This document shows positions 26,160 to 36,256 of a stretch of 64,000 nucleotides of DNA, in pieces; the stretch's first letter is position 1; the number at the start of each line of letters is the position of its first letter. The stretch is from Datura wrightii (taxonomy: Eukaryota > Streptophyta > Magnoliopsida > Solanales > Solanaceae), in the NCBI GenBank assembly GCA_035772735.1, contig JASDFA010000007.1, positions 146,195,001 to 146,259,000 of the forward strand, written 5' to 3'. The notes beneath the pieces were generated by a model. The model was not told where the DNA came from and searched no databases. It saw only the letters and a list, made by a program, of their open reading frames with translations. The translations under genes and the position numbers were made by a program.

Positions 26160-27362
26160 AATCCATGAAATCTGTTCAGTTCCATTTATAAGAGTAAACA
26201 AAGTTTGAGTAACCTTTTTAGTGTGCTTTTGTCATTCTTCAATGATCTACTTATTGATTTAACCTCAATGAGTATGTAATGATACTTCTATTCTCTCCAA
26301 AGTTACACCTTATTGTCTTGCAGAATTGAAAATTAACTATTATTTTACAGCAGCAATAACTAAGAATGCAAAACATCAACGAGTCATCCGTAACATATTC
26401 ATAAGGTTGCGGGATTTTCTCGTCCCATTTTAAGCATGATGCCCGAACTCTTAAAAAATGCTGACGGGTACATGTCCAATCCTTCCAAAAATTAGTGCAT
26501 TTTTTGGAAGATCCGACAGTTAAAGCCTTAATGAAGAATGATTATGAAGGAAGACCAAATCTCAGAGCCAGAGTTAAGAATAGACAATTTACCATTTCAA
26601 TGGAACGCATTAGGTAGTTAAGTGTTCTGAAACTTTAGTCAATGTAACATTTTGTGTTGAAGCCACTGTTAAACATAATATAACATACTTCACTTTGTTG
26701 TTTCCAGTTTTGACGAGGCAATTGAGCTTGTATATATAGTGTAATTTTTCCATGAACTTCCATGCAGCCCCCCGCACTTACACCCCTGGCCCCAAGTTTC
26801 ATAGCCAAATTCAGGATCTATATATCGTCACAAGGTTTCAAATAGGCATGACCTAATAATAAATTTATATTGAAAAAGATTCACATAACCAAAAGCACTG
26901 CGTTTATCTGTTGAACCCACAGTATCCGTTCTAGATCCGTCTTTGCAGTTGGCTTGAATCAAATTCATGATCTTTCTTCTATTTTGTGTAAAATGGTTAT
27001 TAGTTGACATAAAAGCAAATCTGACCCAAACAAAGTTGGATGTAACATACTCTTGCCAAAGACTAGAAGAGAAACCCCATATAGCCATAGCCATGGTCAC
27101 CCCCTACAAGTTCAAAATGCATAAACAGATATAGGTCTGTTTGTTTTGGCTTATGGCTTATGAGTAGTGTATCTTTTGGAGGATACGACGGGGGTGCTAC
27201 AATATTAATGGAGAGTCCAATCAATATAGATTATTAAGTCCATTGGTTACCAAAAGAACTTGAGGATCCTGTTTGCAATTGTTTGTGGCTCAATGAAATT
27301 ACTATAGTGACAAGATTTGTTAGGATCAAGTGCTTACCATATATCATGTCAAAAACTATAGC
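26160..27362. other. 3' flank of RCA and intergenic DNA
   Basis: The stretch 26170-26340 is shared with the copies at 40.7 and 42.6 kb. A truncated copy of a dispersed MITE family lies at about 26430-26535. The minus-strand ORF at 26828-27100 has no recognisable similarity. Confidence 0.55.
26430..26535. mobile_element. Degraded copy of the GTTGCTC-type MITE
   Basis: It contains 'cccgaactctt' and then 'gtgcattttttggaagatccgac', an arrangement shared with the copies at 49806, 55554 and 59849. The ends are eroded. Confidence 0.45.
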
Positions 27363-27497
27363 TAATAGCAAGGGCATAACTTTATTTCTTAACTAAGCCC
27401 ATCAAGCAAGCGTAATATTCAATCGTGACTCCGACCCGGGACACTCCAGCCCCGTCATGGGCCTTGCCATAGACAGCATGTTGGTGTTATCTAACAA
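27363..27497. mobile_element. Short MITE-like repeat, copy 2
   Basis: It shares 'ataactttatttctta' and 'cccatcaagcaag' with the element at 17768-17898, and is similar in length. The inverted ends are more decayed than in copy 1. Confidence 0.45.
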
Positions 27498-27509
27498 GAT
27501 TGAATGGTA

Positions 27510-28735
27510 CCGTATAGATTATGTACTCTATGATAACAGGGTTGGGGCCTCTAGCTCCTCTGGTGCACAATACTTCTATTAATAGCACTCTCAAGGTGGC
27601 TACTTTACTAAATGGAGACAGTTGGAATGAAAGAAAGATCAGACTTACTCTCGCAAATCACCTGGTGGAAAAAGTGCCGACCATCAAAATAAACATGAAC
27701 AAGGATGATCAGGCCATCTAGACAGCAGACCAAGGAGGAGAATTTAAGTGCAGATCTGCCTGGAACTTGACAAGAAAGCATAGAATTTTAACTCTTGTCT
27801 GCTATGAAGATTTGGCACTCAAAGTTACCTTTTAAAGTCTCTTGTCTCATGCTAAGTATTCTTGGTGCTAAACTTCCCACTGATGAGAAACTCTAGAGAT
27901 TTAAGGTCCATGAACCTTGTATCTGCTACTGTTGTAAATGTTCTAAGGAAGAAACTATCCACCACCTCTTTGTGGACAGTGACATGGCAGATCTTTGGAG
28001 ATTTTTTTGCGAATTCTTGTGGTATCAAATACAACAATGGGTGTGTCAGAACTATGATGATTCGATGGTGGCTTGAAAAAACAAAAAATGCTATTCAGGA
28101 ACCCCTTTTCCTGTGCCTTCAATCAATTTTGTGTTGGAAAATTTGGAAAACTCATAGATTTGAATTTATCAAACCCTCCAAAAATAGGATCATTGATCAA
28201 GTCTCCTGGATTACTTCCTTGATTCTAAACAAACACTTCCCTAGCCTAAACTTTAGAGGTAACTGGCTGGAATTTTTCTCCAAAGTTGGGCTAGCTAAAC
28301 CAATGGTGAATACTAGTTTCATTACTTGGAATAAACTTACCTGCTCCTCAGAGGTGGAAACTCAATATGGATGGATGTTCCAAAGGAAATCCGGTTGACT
28401 CAGCTAGACTATAATGGTAACATGGAGATGGAGAGCAATAACTAGGCTTGATATAGTGCTATTTGATTGGCATCTATTTCTGTGTCAACCATCAGTTTCT
28501 TAATGTTAATATTGAATCTAGTTTACTGCTCGTGTTTAATATGATCAAGGGTGATTACCAACCAAATTGACAGATTAAAGATATTTTCTTGACAGGGAAT
28601 TTTCAGAGCCTCCCATTGCTACAGGGAAGCCAATTCAGTGGTTGAATCTCTTTCTAATGATGATGTGTCTATGAAAGACAGATGCTTTCTTCATTCGGGT
28701 TACATCTTTACCTTGTCAAAACGTCACTTTTAACT
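27510..28735 (+). mobile_element. Decayed LINE (non-LTR) fragment: zinc-finger and RNase H part
   Basis: Read across frames, the plus strand shows the C-terminal region of a plant LINE polyprotein. 'LGPL' and 'SWNERKIRLTL' (27546-27640) are followed by 'GGEFKCRSAWNL', the segment before the reverse-transcriptase zinc finger. Then come 'CCKCSKEETIHHLFVDSDMA' (about 27926-27990) and the RNase H start 'LNMDGCSKGNP' (about 28355-28395). Many stops and frameshifts interrupt it. The ORF at 27862-28398 is in a different frame and is not the product. The reverse transcriptase itself is missing. Confidence 0.75.
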
Positions 28736-30032
28736 TTGGGAACTTATGTAGTAAAGGTTTTTAACTTTCCTTTTTATCAATAAAATCACTCAAACTTAAA
28801 ATATTTATTTTATAAAATCAATCAACTAAATTTATTATAAAATAATTGACATGACAAATTAAATTATTTTTTTATGTGATATAAACATAGACTCCACAAA
28901 TAAATAAAATTAAAAAAATTTATTTTTTATACCCAACCCACCCATCTACGAATCAAAAATAAGTTTCATCTTTGTCTATTCTCAAAAAAAAAATTAATTC
29001 AATTTCTGAATATTAATTTGCATTTATTTTTAATACAAAACCGACCAACTTGTTGCTTCATGAAACAACAAATTTTGCGTTTCAGTTTAGCAATATACTT
29101 AATTAGAAAAAAATAAAATTTTGGATCTGGAACTAAAGAAAGTCAACAAATTCATCGATTCCAATCCTTTAAAAATAGGTCTTTTTCGACAAAAGCAAAT
29201 CAACAATTTTTTTTGAAAAATGCAAATAATTATTTTTCAATCTTCCTAAATTTGTCATGAAATTTTATAGAGTGGAAGTTCCATCAGATATTGGAGAATT
29301 GAAAGTCATTATAGATATAGATCTTTTTGGTAAATATTTTTTGGACATGATACCAAGTGTTTATCAAAGAATTCATATAATTCAATTTATAGTGAGGTCA
29401 AAGACATGCTATATGAATTAAATCACGAAATCGATGTTTAGGAATTGGACTAAAAGATGAGTTATTCGATAAGAAAATATAATGCACATTTTCGAGGTCC
29501 CCTATTTTACTTGGTGTATGAGGTAAAATTATATTGAACACGTAATCGAAGCAAGACAATTCCACGTGAAATCAAACTTTCATTAATGAGGAGAAGTCAA
29601 ATTATCCAACCAAACAAAGAGTAGTAAAGTTCCGATAAAATTCTATTCGAAATAAAAAGGTCACTCAATTATGATGAATTTTTTATTAAAAATAAATAAA
29701 TTTAATATGATGAATTGAGATATTGACTCATTCTTTTTTGGAGTAATCTATAGGTTAGAGTCATGCCAAATCCCCCACCATTAGTGATGGTGTTCAAATA
29801 AAATAAAAATGTATATGTTAGAGGGTCTACATAAGCTAAATCTCGACAATATATTGATTTCCGTAATTTGTTGTTTATCATACAATGTTTCAGAACAATC
29901 AAGGATCTGCTTCGCCCTTACAAAGGTTTTCTGAAATTTTTTTTCAAATTGACCAAAATCAAAATAAAATGATATCTTTAGATCAGCGTCATTGAATGAC
30001 ATGATTGGTAAGTTGGGACGAGTGCCTAATCG
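28736..30032. other. AT-rich intergenic DNA, nothing recognised
   Basis: No coding region with similarity was found. The stretch 29880-30030 is the 3' flank of the RING pseudogene and is shared with the flanks of the other two copies. Confidence 0.5.
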
Positions 30033-30731
30033 CTACTTTTGTGAAACAAAAGCTCTACACATCGGGCAATCTTTTTTATTCAACAACCACTTTTTGACCC
30101 GGTCCACGTGATACTCATGTCTACACTACAATGTACCTATATGCTCTTCATGTTCAAATTCAGATTGGCATATAACACAGATCATTCCTGATTCTACTAC
30201 ATTGGTATCACCTCCACCTTTAGCAGGAGCATAATGAGTTCTTATTTTCAAATACTTCAACACGTCGTCATCATCCTCTTTCTCCTCATGATCATGATCA
30301 TGACCATATATATCACGCAAAAGATAAATTGGCACAGGATAAAGCAGAGGGCCAAAAGAAAAGCTTGAATTTCTCTCCTGACTAATCAACTTCATAGAAA
30401 CATAAACATCATCAACATGTGCATTATATGACACAGGATAGTGTGGACTATAATTGTTTACTATAACTGACGGTACGACTATGTCCGGCAGAGGAGGTTA
30501 AGATAAAGGGGTTTGATTCTGAAATTGATGATGATCAGTTGTTGTATGAGAATCACTAACCCAAAATGATGAATAATTCGCGCGTGGATTATTATAAACG
30601 CTGTGATATCGTCTAGAGAACTGATAATTGGGGCGCCTTGGAGCATTACGCGGATTATAGACTCATTTTTATTGTTGATGATGATGTGTGTGATTTTAGA
30701 AAGAGCGATGAGTTTGTCCATAATTACTCAT
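30033..30731 (-). pseudogene. RING-H2 E3 ligase pseudogene (copy 1 of 3)
   Basis: The minus strand starts MDKLI at an ATG corresponding to the MSNY start of its relatives (30731). Reading the ancestral frame gives HRSF-stop-NHTHHH, RPNYQ, NNPRANYSSF and, near the end, ICVICQSEFEHEEHIGTL-stop-CRHEYHVD. Stops occur in the N-terminal part (including a TAA and TGA near the poly-His/Gln stretch and a TAA after QNQTPLS). A TAG sits in the RING itself, where its open relative at 35.5 kb has Gln. The RING Cys after the second His is changed to Arg. Zinc binding is therefore destroyed twice over. The promoter region is still shared with the other copies. Confidence 0.8.
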
Positions 30732-31384
30732 AGCTTCTTTGATCAACAAATTAAAAGTTGGGAGAGTTGTTTGAGTTTGAGTAGAAAATAATTTGATGAA
30801 GAAATATGAGCTTCAACAAAATATATATAGAGATTTTTTTGGAATCAATTGTACTCGCAATTTAACTTGGATTGCATTTAACTCAAATGACGCGTTAATT
30901 TCCACTAAAGTTTTATGGATATTGTTTTTATTCCCTTATTCTTGTCAGTGGTGTATAAAACTTTCCTCAGAGATAACGTAACAGGGTAAATGAAAAGCAT
31001 GTGAGAAGAGAAAAAATAAAATTTGAACCGATAAAATCATACACGTGTCACTTTTTTAATTGAATAATGTATAATTACTATTTAGTACTCTTAATATCTT
31101 TTCTTGATATACTAATATATATTTTTAATTATGTAAATTTTATTATTTTGAGACATGAAATTTGTAAGTCTTACTTTTCTTTTAACTTTTTATTTTTTCT
31201 TCTCTTTCTTTTGTTGTCTTCCCCAATGTACCTTCATCTCCATTGCAGCACAAACCTCCCTTATTTTTTATTTACATGTTATCGTCATTTTGGATGAGAG
31301 GAGTTTTAAGAAAGAAAAATAGAAATATTATTGAATTTTGGCATTATGGCGATTGCCATTTCTATTGAGGGACCTCCAACTTTT
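30732..31384. other. Promoter remnant of the RING pseudogene and intergenic DNA
   Basis: The first about 180 bases are homologous to the upstream regions of the RING copies at 36.2 and 42.0 kb. The rest is AT-rich with no feature recognised. Confidence 0.5.
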
Positions 31385-31622
31385 TGTTAAGATTTTCCCT
31401 AAAAAAAAAGCTTCATTTAGATTCTATTATAATTGTATTTTATTTTCAAAAATTTTTAATCATTTTTTTGGATGAAAAGTTCTAAACTTTTATAAATAGA
31501 AGATATTTTCTTCTTATACACAACACAATAACATCCATAATGTTGTCGTTTACAGAGTTTTGTTTATGAGAGATTTATCTATTCAATAATTTTAAAATAT
31601 TTTTTATATTAGTATTATCATA

Positions 31623-31950
31623 CAGTGGCGAACCCAAAATTTTCATCAAGCAAATTCAACAAACGAAAAAATAAATGCAAAAGAAGCCAACAAAACAATT
31701 TTTATTAATGAAAGGAAAATATAAATCAAAATAAGTAGTTTTCTTTTCTTAAATGGCACATATGCAGGGATTTTCTTAGAACTATAGTAAAAAAGTGTAG
31801 AAATGTGTTACTGACCAGGCTCGAATCTGGAGCACCGAGACCAACATGAGCCCTTTTTGCCACTGGGTTGCACACCTTCTTTGTTTAAATGGGGTCATTA
31901 TATATTATATACACATTTTGTTTTCAAAAAAAATTATAATATATACATAC

Positions 31951-31998
<48 letters not shown>

Positions 31999-32063
31999 GA
32001 GTGTTATTTTTCAAGGAAGCAGGTTCATATGAACCCTCTTGACCCAGTATGGGTCCGCCCCTG
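31623..32063. mobile_element. hAT-type MITE (441 bp) with perfect 8-bp target duplication
   Basis: The ends are CAGTGGCGAACCCA and the complement of TGGGTCCGCCCCTG. Both sides are flanked by ttatcata (31615-31622 and 32064-32071), an exact 8-bp duplication. It sits inside LTR1 of the surrounding element, so it came later. It contains a (TA)n tract (about 31958-31990), which creates several spurious ORFs. Confidence 0.85.
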
Positions 32064-32202
32064 TTATCATATGTAGGTCAATTGACAAACTCATAGCATA
32101 ATTTTTTTTTTATAGTTTTTCCTTATTATCTGCTTTATCATCAGTCAAGATTTGCAATTCTTAGCTTCTGTATAATGTCCTGATTATTTCGATCCTAACA
32201 AA

Positions 32203-32216
32203 TGATATCAGAGCCA
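32203..32216 (+). other. Primer-binding site of the LTR element
   Basis: TGATATCAGAGCCA is one base off the usual plant TGGTATCAGAGCCA, complementary to the 3' end of initiator tRNA-Met. It lies two bases after LTR1. Confidence 0.7.
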
Positions 32217-32596
32217 ATGATTTAGCGAGTTTGAAGACGGGTTCAAATCAAATTGTGGCCAATTTCACGATAACAAAAATTTTGTTCGAAGTACTATATG
32301 TGGAGATAGATTTTTAGCTATATTTTCAACAATCCTGCTGCTAAATCTTTAAAAGTACACTAAAATATTTTTTAAATCATTTGAACTCCCATAATATTTT
32401 CAACTTTATCTTAAAACCATGGTAAGCAGAAGTGATGAAGATTATATGAAAAAGGAGATGAAAATTATTTTGCGAGAAAATTCTAGCCAAGGGGAGATTT
32501 GTTAGGGTTTGCTTTGAATTTTTTACCTTATTTGAGTCCTACCACAATTGTGTTTTACTTTAAAAAAAGATTTTCTTTGTTGAAAAGGGCTCTATT

Positions 32597-33491
32597 TAGG
32601 GGCGTACAAAGAAAATCGACAAATTACACCAATTCGATAATCCAAGTCAAACTGAAAAAAATTCCGACAGGTGATTTGATTCGATTTAGTTTGGTGTTGG
32701 AAAAAAAAATCCGAGCATAATTGATTTGATTTGATTTTAAGTAAAAGAAAAAAATCAAACCAGGCCAAACCACCCAATAATATATGTAGATAATTTTTAA
32801 AAATACTTTATTTAATTTATAAATGCTTCTTAATTTTTTTCATATTTTATCTTGTAGCATGTATTATTTCAAGTTTGGACTTAAAATTTTGAATGATCCA
32901 ATAAGATTTATAGCTCATAGAAAATCAAATCAATATTAATACTAACAAAAGAAATGATTTCCACTAGAAATGATAATAATACATATTAGATATCCATTCT
33001 TTCATTTTTTAGGTTAATTTACAGAGTGAAAACACATAACTTAATTTTTTTAATGTTTAGTTATGTAATTAATACGTATTAGTCGTACTTTGTCGTTTCG
33101 CACGACTTAGTACTTTTAAAGTATGATCATTTTCATTATCGCTTATTAATTATCAATATTTATTTTATGCGATTTTATTATCTTTTTTGTTGAATATTTT
33201 AGTATAATGTCATCGCTCATCTCATATTTTGTGTTATTTCCTTAACTATGAACCACCTTAGATAGTTTTATGTAACTAGAACTAAAGAAATATTTTAAGT
33301 ATAAGTTATATGTTTTATATGGAGACTTTATCGAAAATTTTTTTGAAATTAAAACCCGAAAAATTCAAAATTTTGAGGTTAAAAAACCCGATTTCTATTG
33401 ATTTGATTTGATTTGTAGATTTAAAAATCCGATATAAATATTTGATTTGATATTTAAAAACCCAAACTAACCCGGACCATGTACATCTCTA
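32597..33491. mobile_element. Non-autonomous hAT-like element, copy B
   Basis: The left end is TAGGGGCGTACAAA and the right end, complemented, TAGAGATGTACATGG. The interior is homologous to copy A at 9413-10182. The flanks gctctatt and actctacc match at 5 of 8 positions, as an old 8-bp target duplication would. It splits LTR2 of the surrounding element. Confidence 0.65.
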
Positions 33492-33659
33492 ACTCTACCA
33501 TTGTCATTTTTTTCTTAAAGGAGAAATTTTAGACTGTATAAATAGATTTTTCACTTACACAATACGATAGGATGGACAATATAGATATTTGTAGAGTTTT
33601 ATTTATGGGAGCTTTATTCTCTCAATTTTAGAATATTAGAAAAGCGGGTGGGAAGTTCT

Positions 33660-35040
33660 ATTCTACATAAATTTCGCCCAATTTCTAGGGTTTTATCATC
33701 TTCTTTCAGTTTAATGCTTTGATCAAAAAGCTCGGCAGATGAAGTTCCGATCAACGTCCAATATGAAGAAGGTGTCGAATAAACAATTCATATGTTCTCA
33801 ACCAAGTTTCTCGTTGGTGATGGATTCTTACTCTGCTGCCATCGAAGCCTTCTCCGAACACCACCACCACTGATCTTCAAGTTCAGGTCACTCCGTTAAC
33901 CTTTTTCAACCTTCAACGATGAATTACCAGTTACGCAGAGTTGTAGAGAAATCTCCTGGTAGGTATGTTAGGTACAGTGATATGTTGGGTGGAGTGGCTT
34001 ACAAAGAAGTATTCATAGGCTACGATGTTGAAGTCCTTAGACCATGAAAGGGTTATGAAGTGTTTCTCTTATTGGTTCGATTCCAAGTCCAACCCTAAAC
34101 ATGATCACAGAGTTATTCCCCTCAGGCAGCTTGAAAAAGTATCTGTCCAAGTACGATAATGGCGCTGATGTTGATTTGGCGACTATCAAGAATTGGGGCA
34201 GGCAGATTCTCGAAGGTTTGAGCTTTCTCCATAGCCAGAGTCCTAAGATCATCCATCGAGACATCAAGTGTGACAATTTGTTCGTTGATAGTGGTGGGAA
34301 TCAAGTTACTCTTGGAGATTTTGGGTTGGCTGTTTGTCTTATGGAGGGTAATTTCGTGAAAGATAAAGAGGCTAAGGGTACCCCTGAATTCATGGCTCCA
34401 GAGTGCTACGATGGAGAATACAACGAGCTGGTGGATGTATATTCATTTGGGATGTTTCTTCTTGATGGTTACTGGTGAATATCTGGATAAGGAATGCAGC
34501 AATTGGATCCAGATATTTAAGAAAGTGTACACTGGTGTAAAGCCTGCATCTCTCAGAAAGGTGAAGGACTCCAGAGTGAAAGATATCATTGAGAAGTGTA
34601 TGCTTCCCATGTATGCTAGGCCATCTGCAGAGGAGTTGCTGAAAGACCCCTTCTTTCTATATAACTGTGGATCATCAACATTGGAGGCTTGTGCTCCCGC
34701 TGCCAGTATTGTAGTTAGTCATCCTTTGAGGGGATTGCATTTTTGTGCTACGGATTTTAAGAATTTGTGTTTGGTGTGATGATCGCAATAGGATGAATCA
34801 CACGTGTTCTGCTTTAGGATTAAGGTATAATTTGATTGATTGATTGATTCTTTTTCACACATTGTCTCTTGGAGAAGTTTTAGAGCTGCCAGGAGCCTTT
34901 TGTTTTCCAGAAATTGTTGATAATATCAGAAAGTAAATATATTATCTTTGCGCAATTTGTATTTCTGTTCAGTTTTTTTTTTTCCTTTACTGAGAATGCG
35001 TAATTAACAGAATGAATATTGTTTTGCTTATATTTTTTCT
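33660..35040 (+). pseudogene. WNK-type kinase pseudogene
   Basis: A close duplicate of the intact gene at 46.9 kb, including its 5' leader and 3' flank. The coding part would begin at 33919. A 98-bp deletion at 34026/34027 removes the strand that carries the WNK-specific Asn and shifts the frame. A 2-bp deletion at about 34090 and another at about 34455 follow, so the segments 34101-34478 and 34411-34779 lie in different frames. The glycine loop is also changed (GGVAYK). HRDIKCDN and DFGLA are still readable. A full-length kinase cannot be made. It borders the truncated LTR element on its left. Confidence 0.9.
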
Positions 35041-35485
35041 ATAATTTTCTTGCCAGTAACCCAACCAAGGATTTTATCTGAATTTTACAGGCATGAAATG
35101 CCTGAGACGGTGGAGTTGTGACAGCAAAAAATTGTCTTGTAAGAAAGGAGAAACAAAACGACTCAAAGTAATTTGGACTTGGTTAACCTGGAGGTAGTCT
35201 TTGAGTTGCTCTTTTACCCTCGTTGAGATCAAAAGCAAAATCATATATGAACATGTAAATTTATCTCAGCTCTGTTCTGACATTTAAGTCCTCCTGCTGT
35301 CAATATTTTACCATAACCTTTTGCAGCTGAAAAATGCTGATATAATCAATCCGAAATAGATTTACCATAACCTTTCTATATTATATAAAGTTTAATGACA
35401 TGAGTTTCAACAAATACAAATAGCAAGGACCTGCTTCTCAAATACAAAAGAAAAAAAAACAATTCTCAAATTTAATCTCTTCTTG
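35041..35485. other. Intergenic DNA between kinase pseudogene and RING gene
   Basis: The last 100 bases are the RING gene's 3' flank, shared with the copy at 41.1 kb ('tttaatgacatgagtttcaa'). Nothing else recognised. Confidence 0.5.
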
Positions 35486-36154
35486 TTATGGCAAAACCGA
35501 AGCTCTGCATATGGGACAATCTTTCTTCCTCAACAGCCACTGTTTGATGCAATCCGTATGATACTCGTGGCCGCACTGCAACGTTCCTATATTCTCTTCA
35601 TGTTCAAATTCTGATTGGCATATCGCACAGATCATTTCTGATTCTACTTCGGCATCGACTCCATCTTTAGCAGGAGCCTGATGTGTTTTAATTTTTAAGC
35701 ACTTCAACACGTCGTCGTCATCCTCATTCTCCTCATCACAGAGATCACTCAAAGCATCAAAATCATATACTTCATCCAAAAGATGGTCATCCTCATTCTC
35801 CTCATCATAGTGATCACTCAAAGCATCAAAATCATACAGTTCATCCAAAAGATCGTCATCCTCATTCTCCTCATCATAGTGATCACTCAAAGCATCAAAA
35901 TCATACAGTTCATCCAAGAGATCGTCATCCTCATTCTCCTCATCATAGTGATTACTCAAAGCATCAAAATCATACACTTCATCCAAAGGATTGTCATCCT
36001 CATTCTCCTCATCATAGTGATCACTCAAAGCATCAAAATGAAGTTGACTAATCATGTAGTCGATATAATCTAACATATTTCCCATAGTCTCGATCAGCTC
36101 ACTCAGATCATTATCGACATAGCTGTCATCATCGATCTGTTCATAATTACTCAT
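35486..36154 (-). CDS. RING-H2 E3 ubiquitin ligase with acidic tandem repeats (copy 2 of 3)
   Basis: 222 codons from the first ATG at 36154; the frame stays open further upstream but has no earlier ATG. The C-terminal RING-H2 has its eight zinc ligands at C176, C179, C194, H196, H199, C202, C213 and C216. It resembles the RING of the BIG BROTHER/MBR-type plant E3 ligases, which pass ubiquitin from an E2 to a substrate. Residues 40-154 are five copies of a 23-residue acidic unit (FDALSDHYDEENEDD + LLDELYD) with no counterpart of that number in the relatives. The N-terminus joins MSNY directly to EQIDDD, where the copy at 41.2 kb has about 90 residues between, so an in-frame deletion is evident. 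Substrate unknown. It is the only open copy of the three. Confidence 0.8.
   Translation of the reverse strand: MSNYEQIDDDSYVDNDLSELIETMGNMLDYIDYMISQLHFDALSDHYDEENEDDNPLDEVYDFDALSNHYDEENEDDDLLDELYDFDALSDHYDEENEDDDLLDELYDFDALSDHYDEENEDDHLLDEVYDFDALSDLCDEENEDDDDVLKCLKIKTHQAPAKDGVDAEVESEMICAICQSEFEHEENIGTLQCGHEYHTDCIKQWLLRKKDCPICRASVLP
35692..36037 (-). repeat. 69-bp tandem repeat, five units, in frame
   Basis: The marker 'aaagcatcaa' recurs at 35751, 35820, 35889, 35958 and 36027, exactly 69 bases apart. Units 2-4 (reading the protein) are nearly identical, while the first and last are more divergent, as expected for unequal exchange. Confidence 0.95.
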
Positions 36155-36243
36155 AGCTTCTTTGTTCAAGAAATAAATGAAGTTTGGGAAGTTCTTTGAG
36201 TTTGATAAGCAAATAATGTGATGAGGAAATATGAGCTTCAACT

Positions 36244-36256
36244 AAGTATAAATAGA
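36244..36256 (-). promoter_or_regulatory. Probable TATA region of the RING gene
   Basis: Read on the minus strand, CTCTATTTATACTT lies about 95 bases before the ATG. The same block occurs upstream of the RING copies at 30.8 and 42.0 kb, which is the reason for calling it. Confidence 0.45.

Larger units (their letters stand above)
31385..33645 (+). mobile_element. Short LTR element (TRIM-like), with a DNA element in each LTR
   Basis: LTR1 begins TGTTAAG at 31385 and ends CCTAACA at 32200. LTR2 begins TGTTAGGG at 32500. After LTR1 comes TGATATCAGAGCCA (32203), a primer-binding site of the initiator-tRNA-Met kind. Before LTR2 comes a purine tract, AAGGGGAGA (32489). The internal part is only about 300 bp and codes nothing. 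The LTRs align despite heavy divergence: 'attctattataattgtatttta' against 'gtcctaccacaattgtgtttta', and 'acagagttttgtttatgagag' against 'gtagagttttatttatgggag'. LTR1 carries a 441-bp hAT MITE and LTR2 an 895-bp hAT-like element. LTR2 is cut short near 33645, where the kinase pseudogene flank begins. Confidence 0.7.

Noticed and set aside
27862..28398. 178-codon plus-strand ORF as a gene
   Set aside because: The recognisable LINE zinc-finger and RNase H motifs are in other frames of the same strand, so this ORF is accidental.
29260..29420. Short ORF beginning MKFYRVEVPS
   Set aside because: No family resemblance, no promoter or codon signal, and AT-rich flanks; likely chance.
31800..31850. 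tRNA-like B box in the 441-bp element, suggesting a SINE
   Set aside because: The inverted ends and exact 8-bp duplication show a hAT-type element, and no matching A box or poly-A tail was seen.
31846..32076. Overlapping ORFs rich in Tyr/Ile
   Set aside because: Translation of a TA microsatellite inside the hAT MITE.
35783..36073. Plus-strand Ile/Val repeat ORF
   Set aside because: Antisense reading of the 69-bp repeat in the RING gene.
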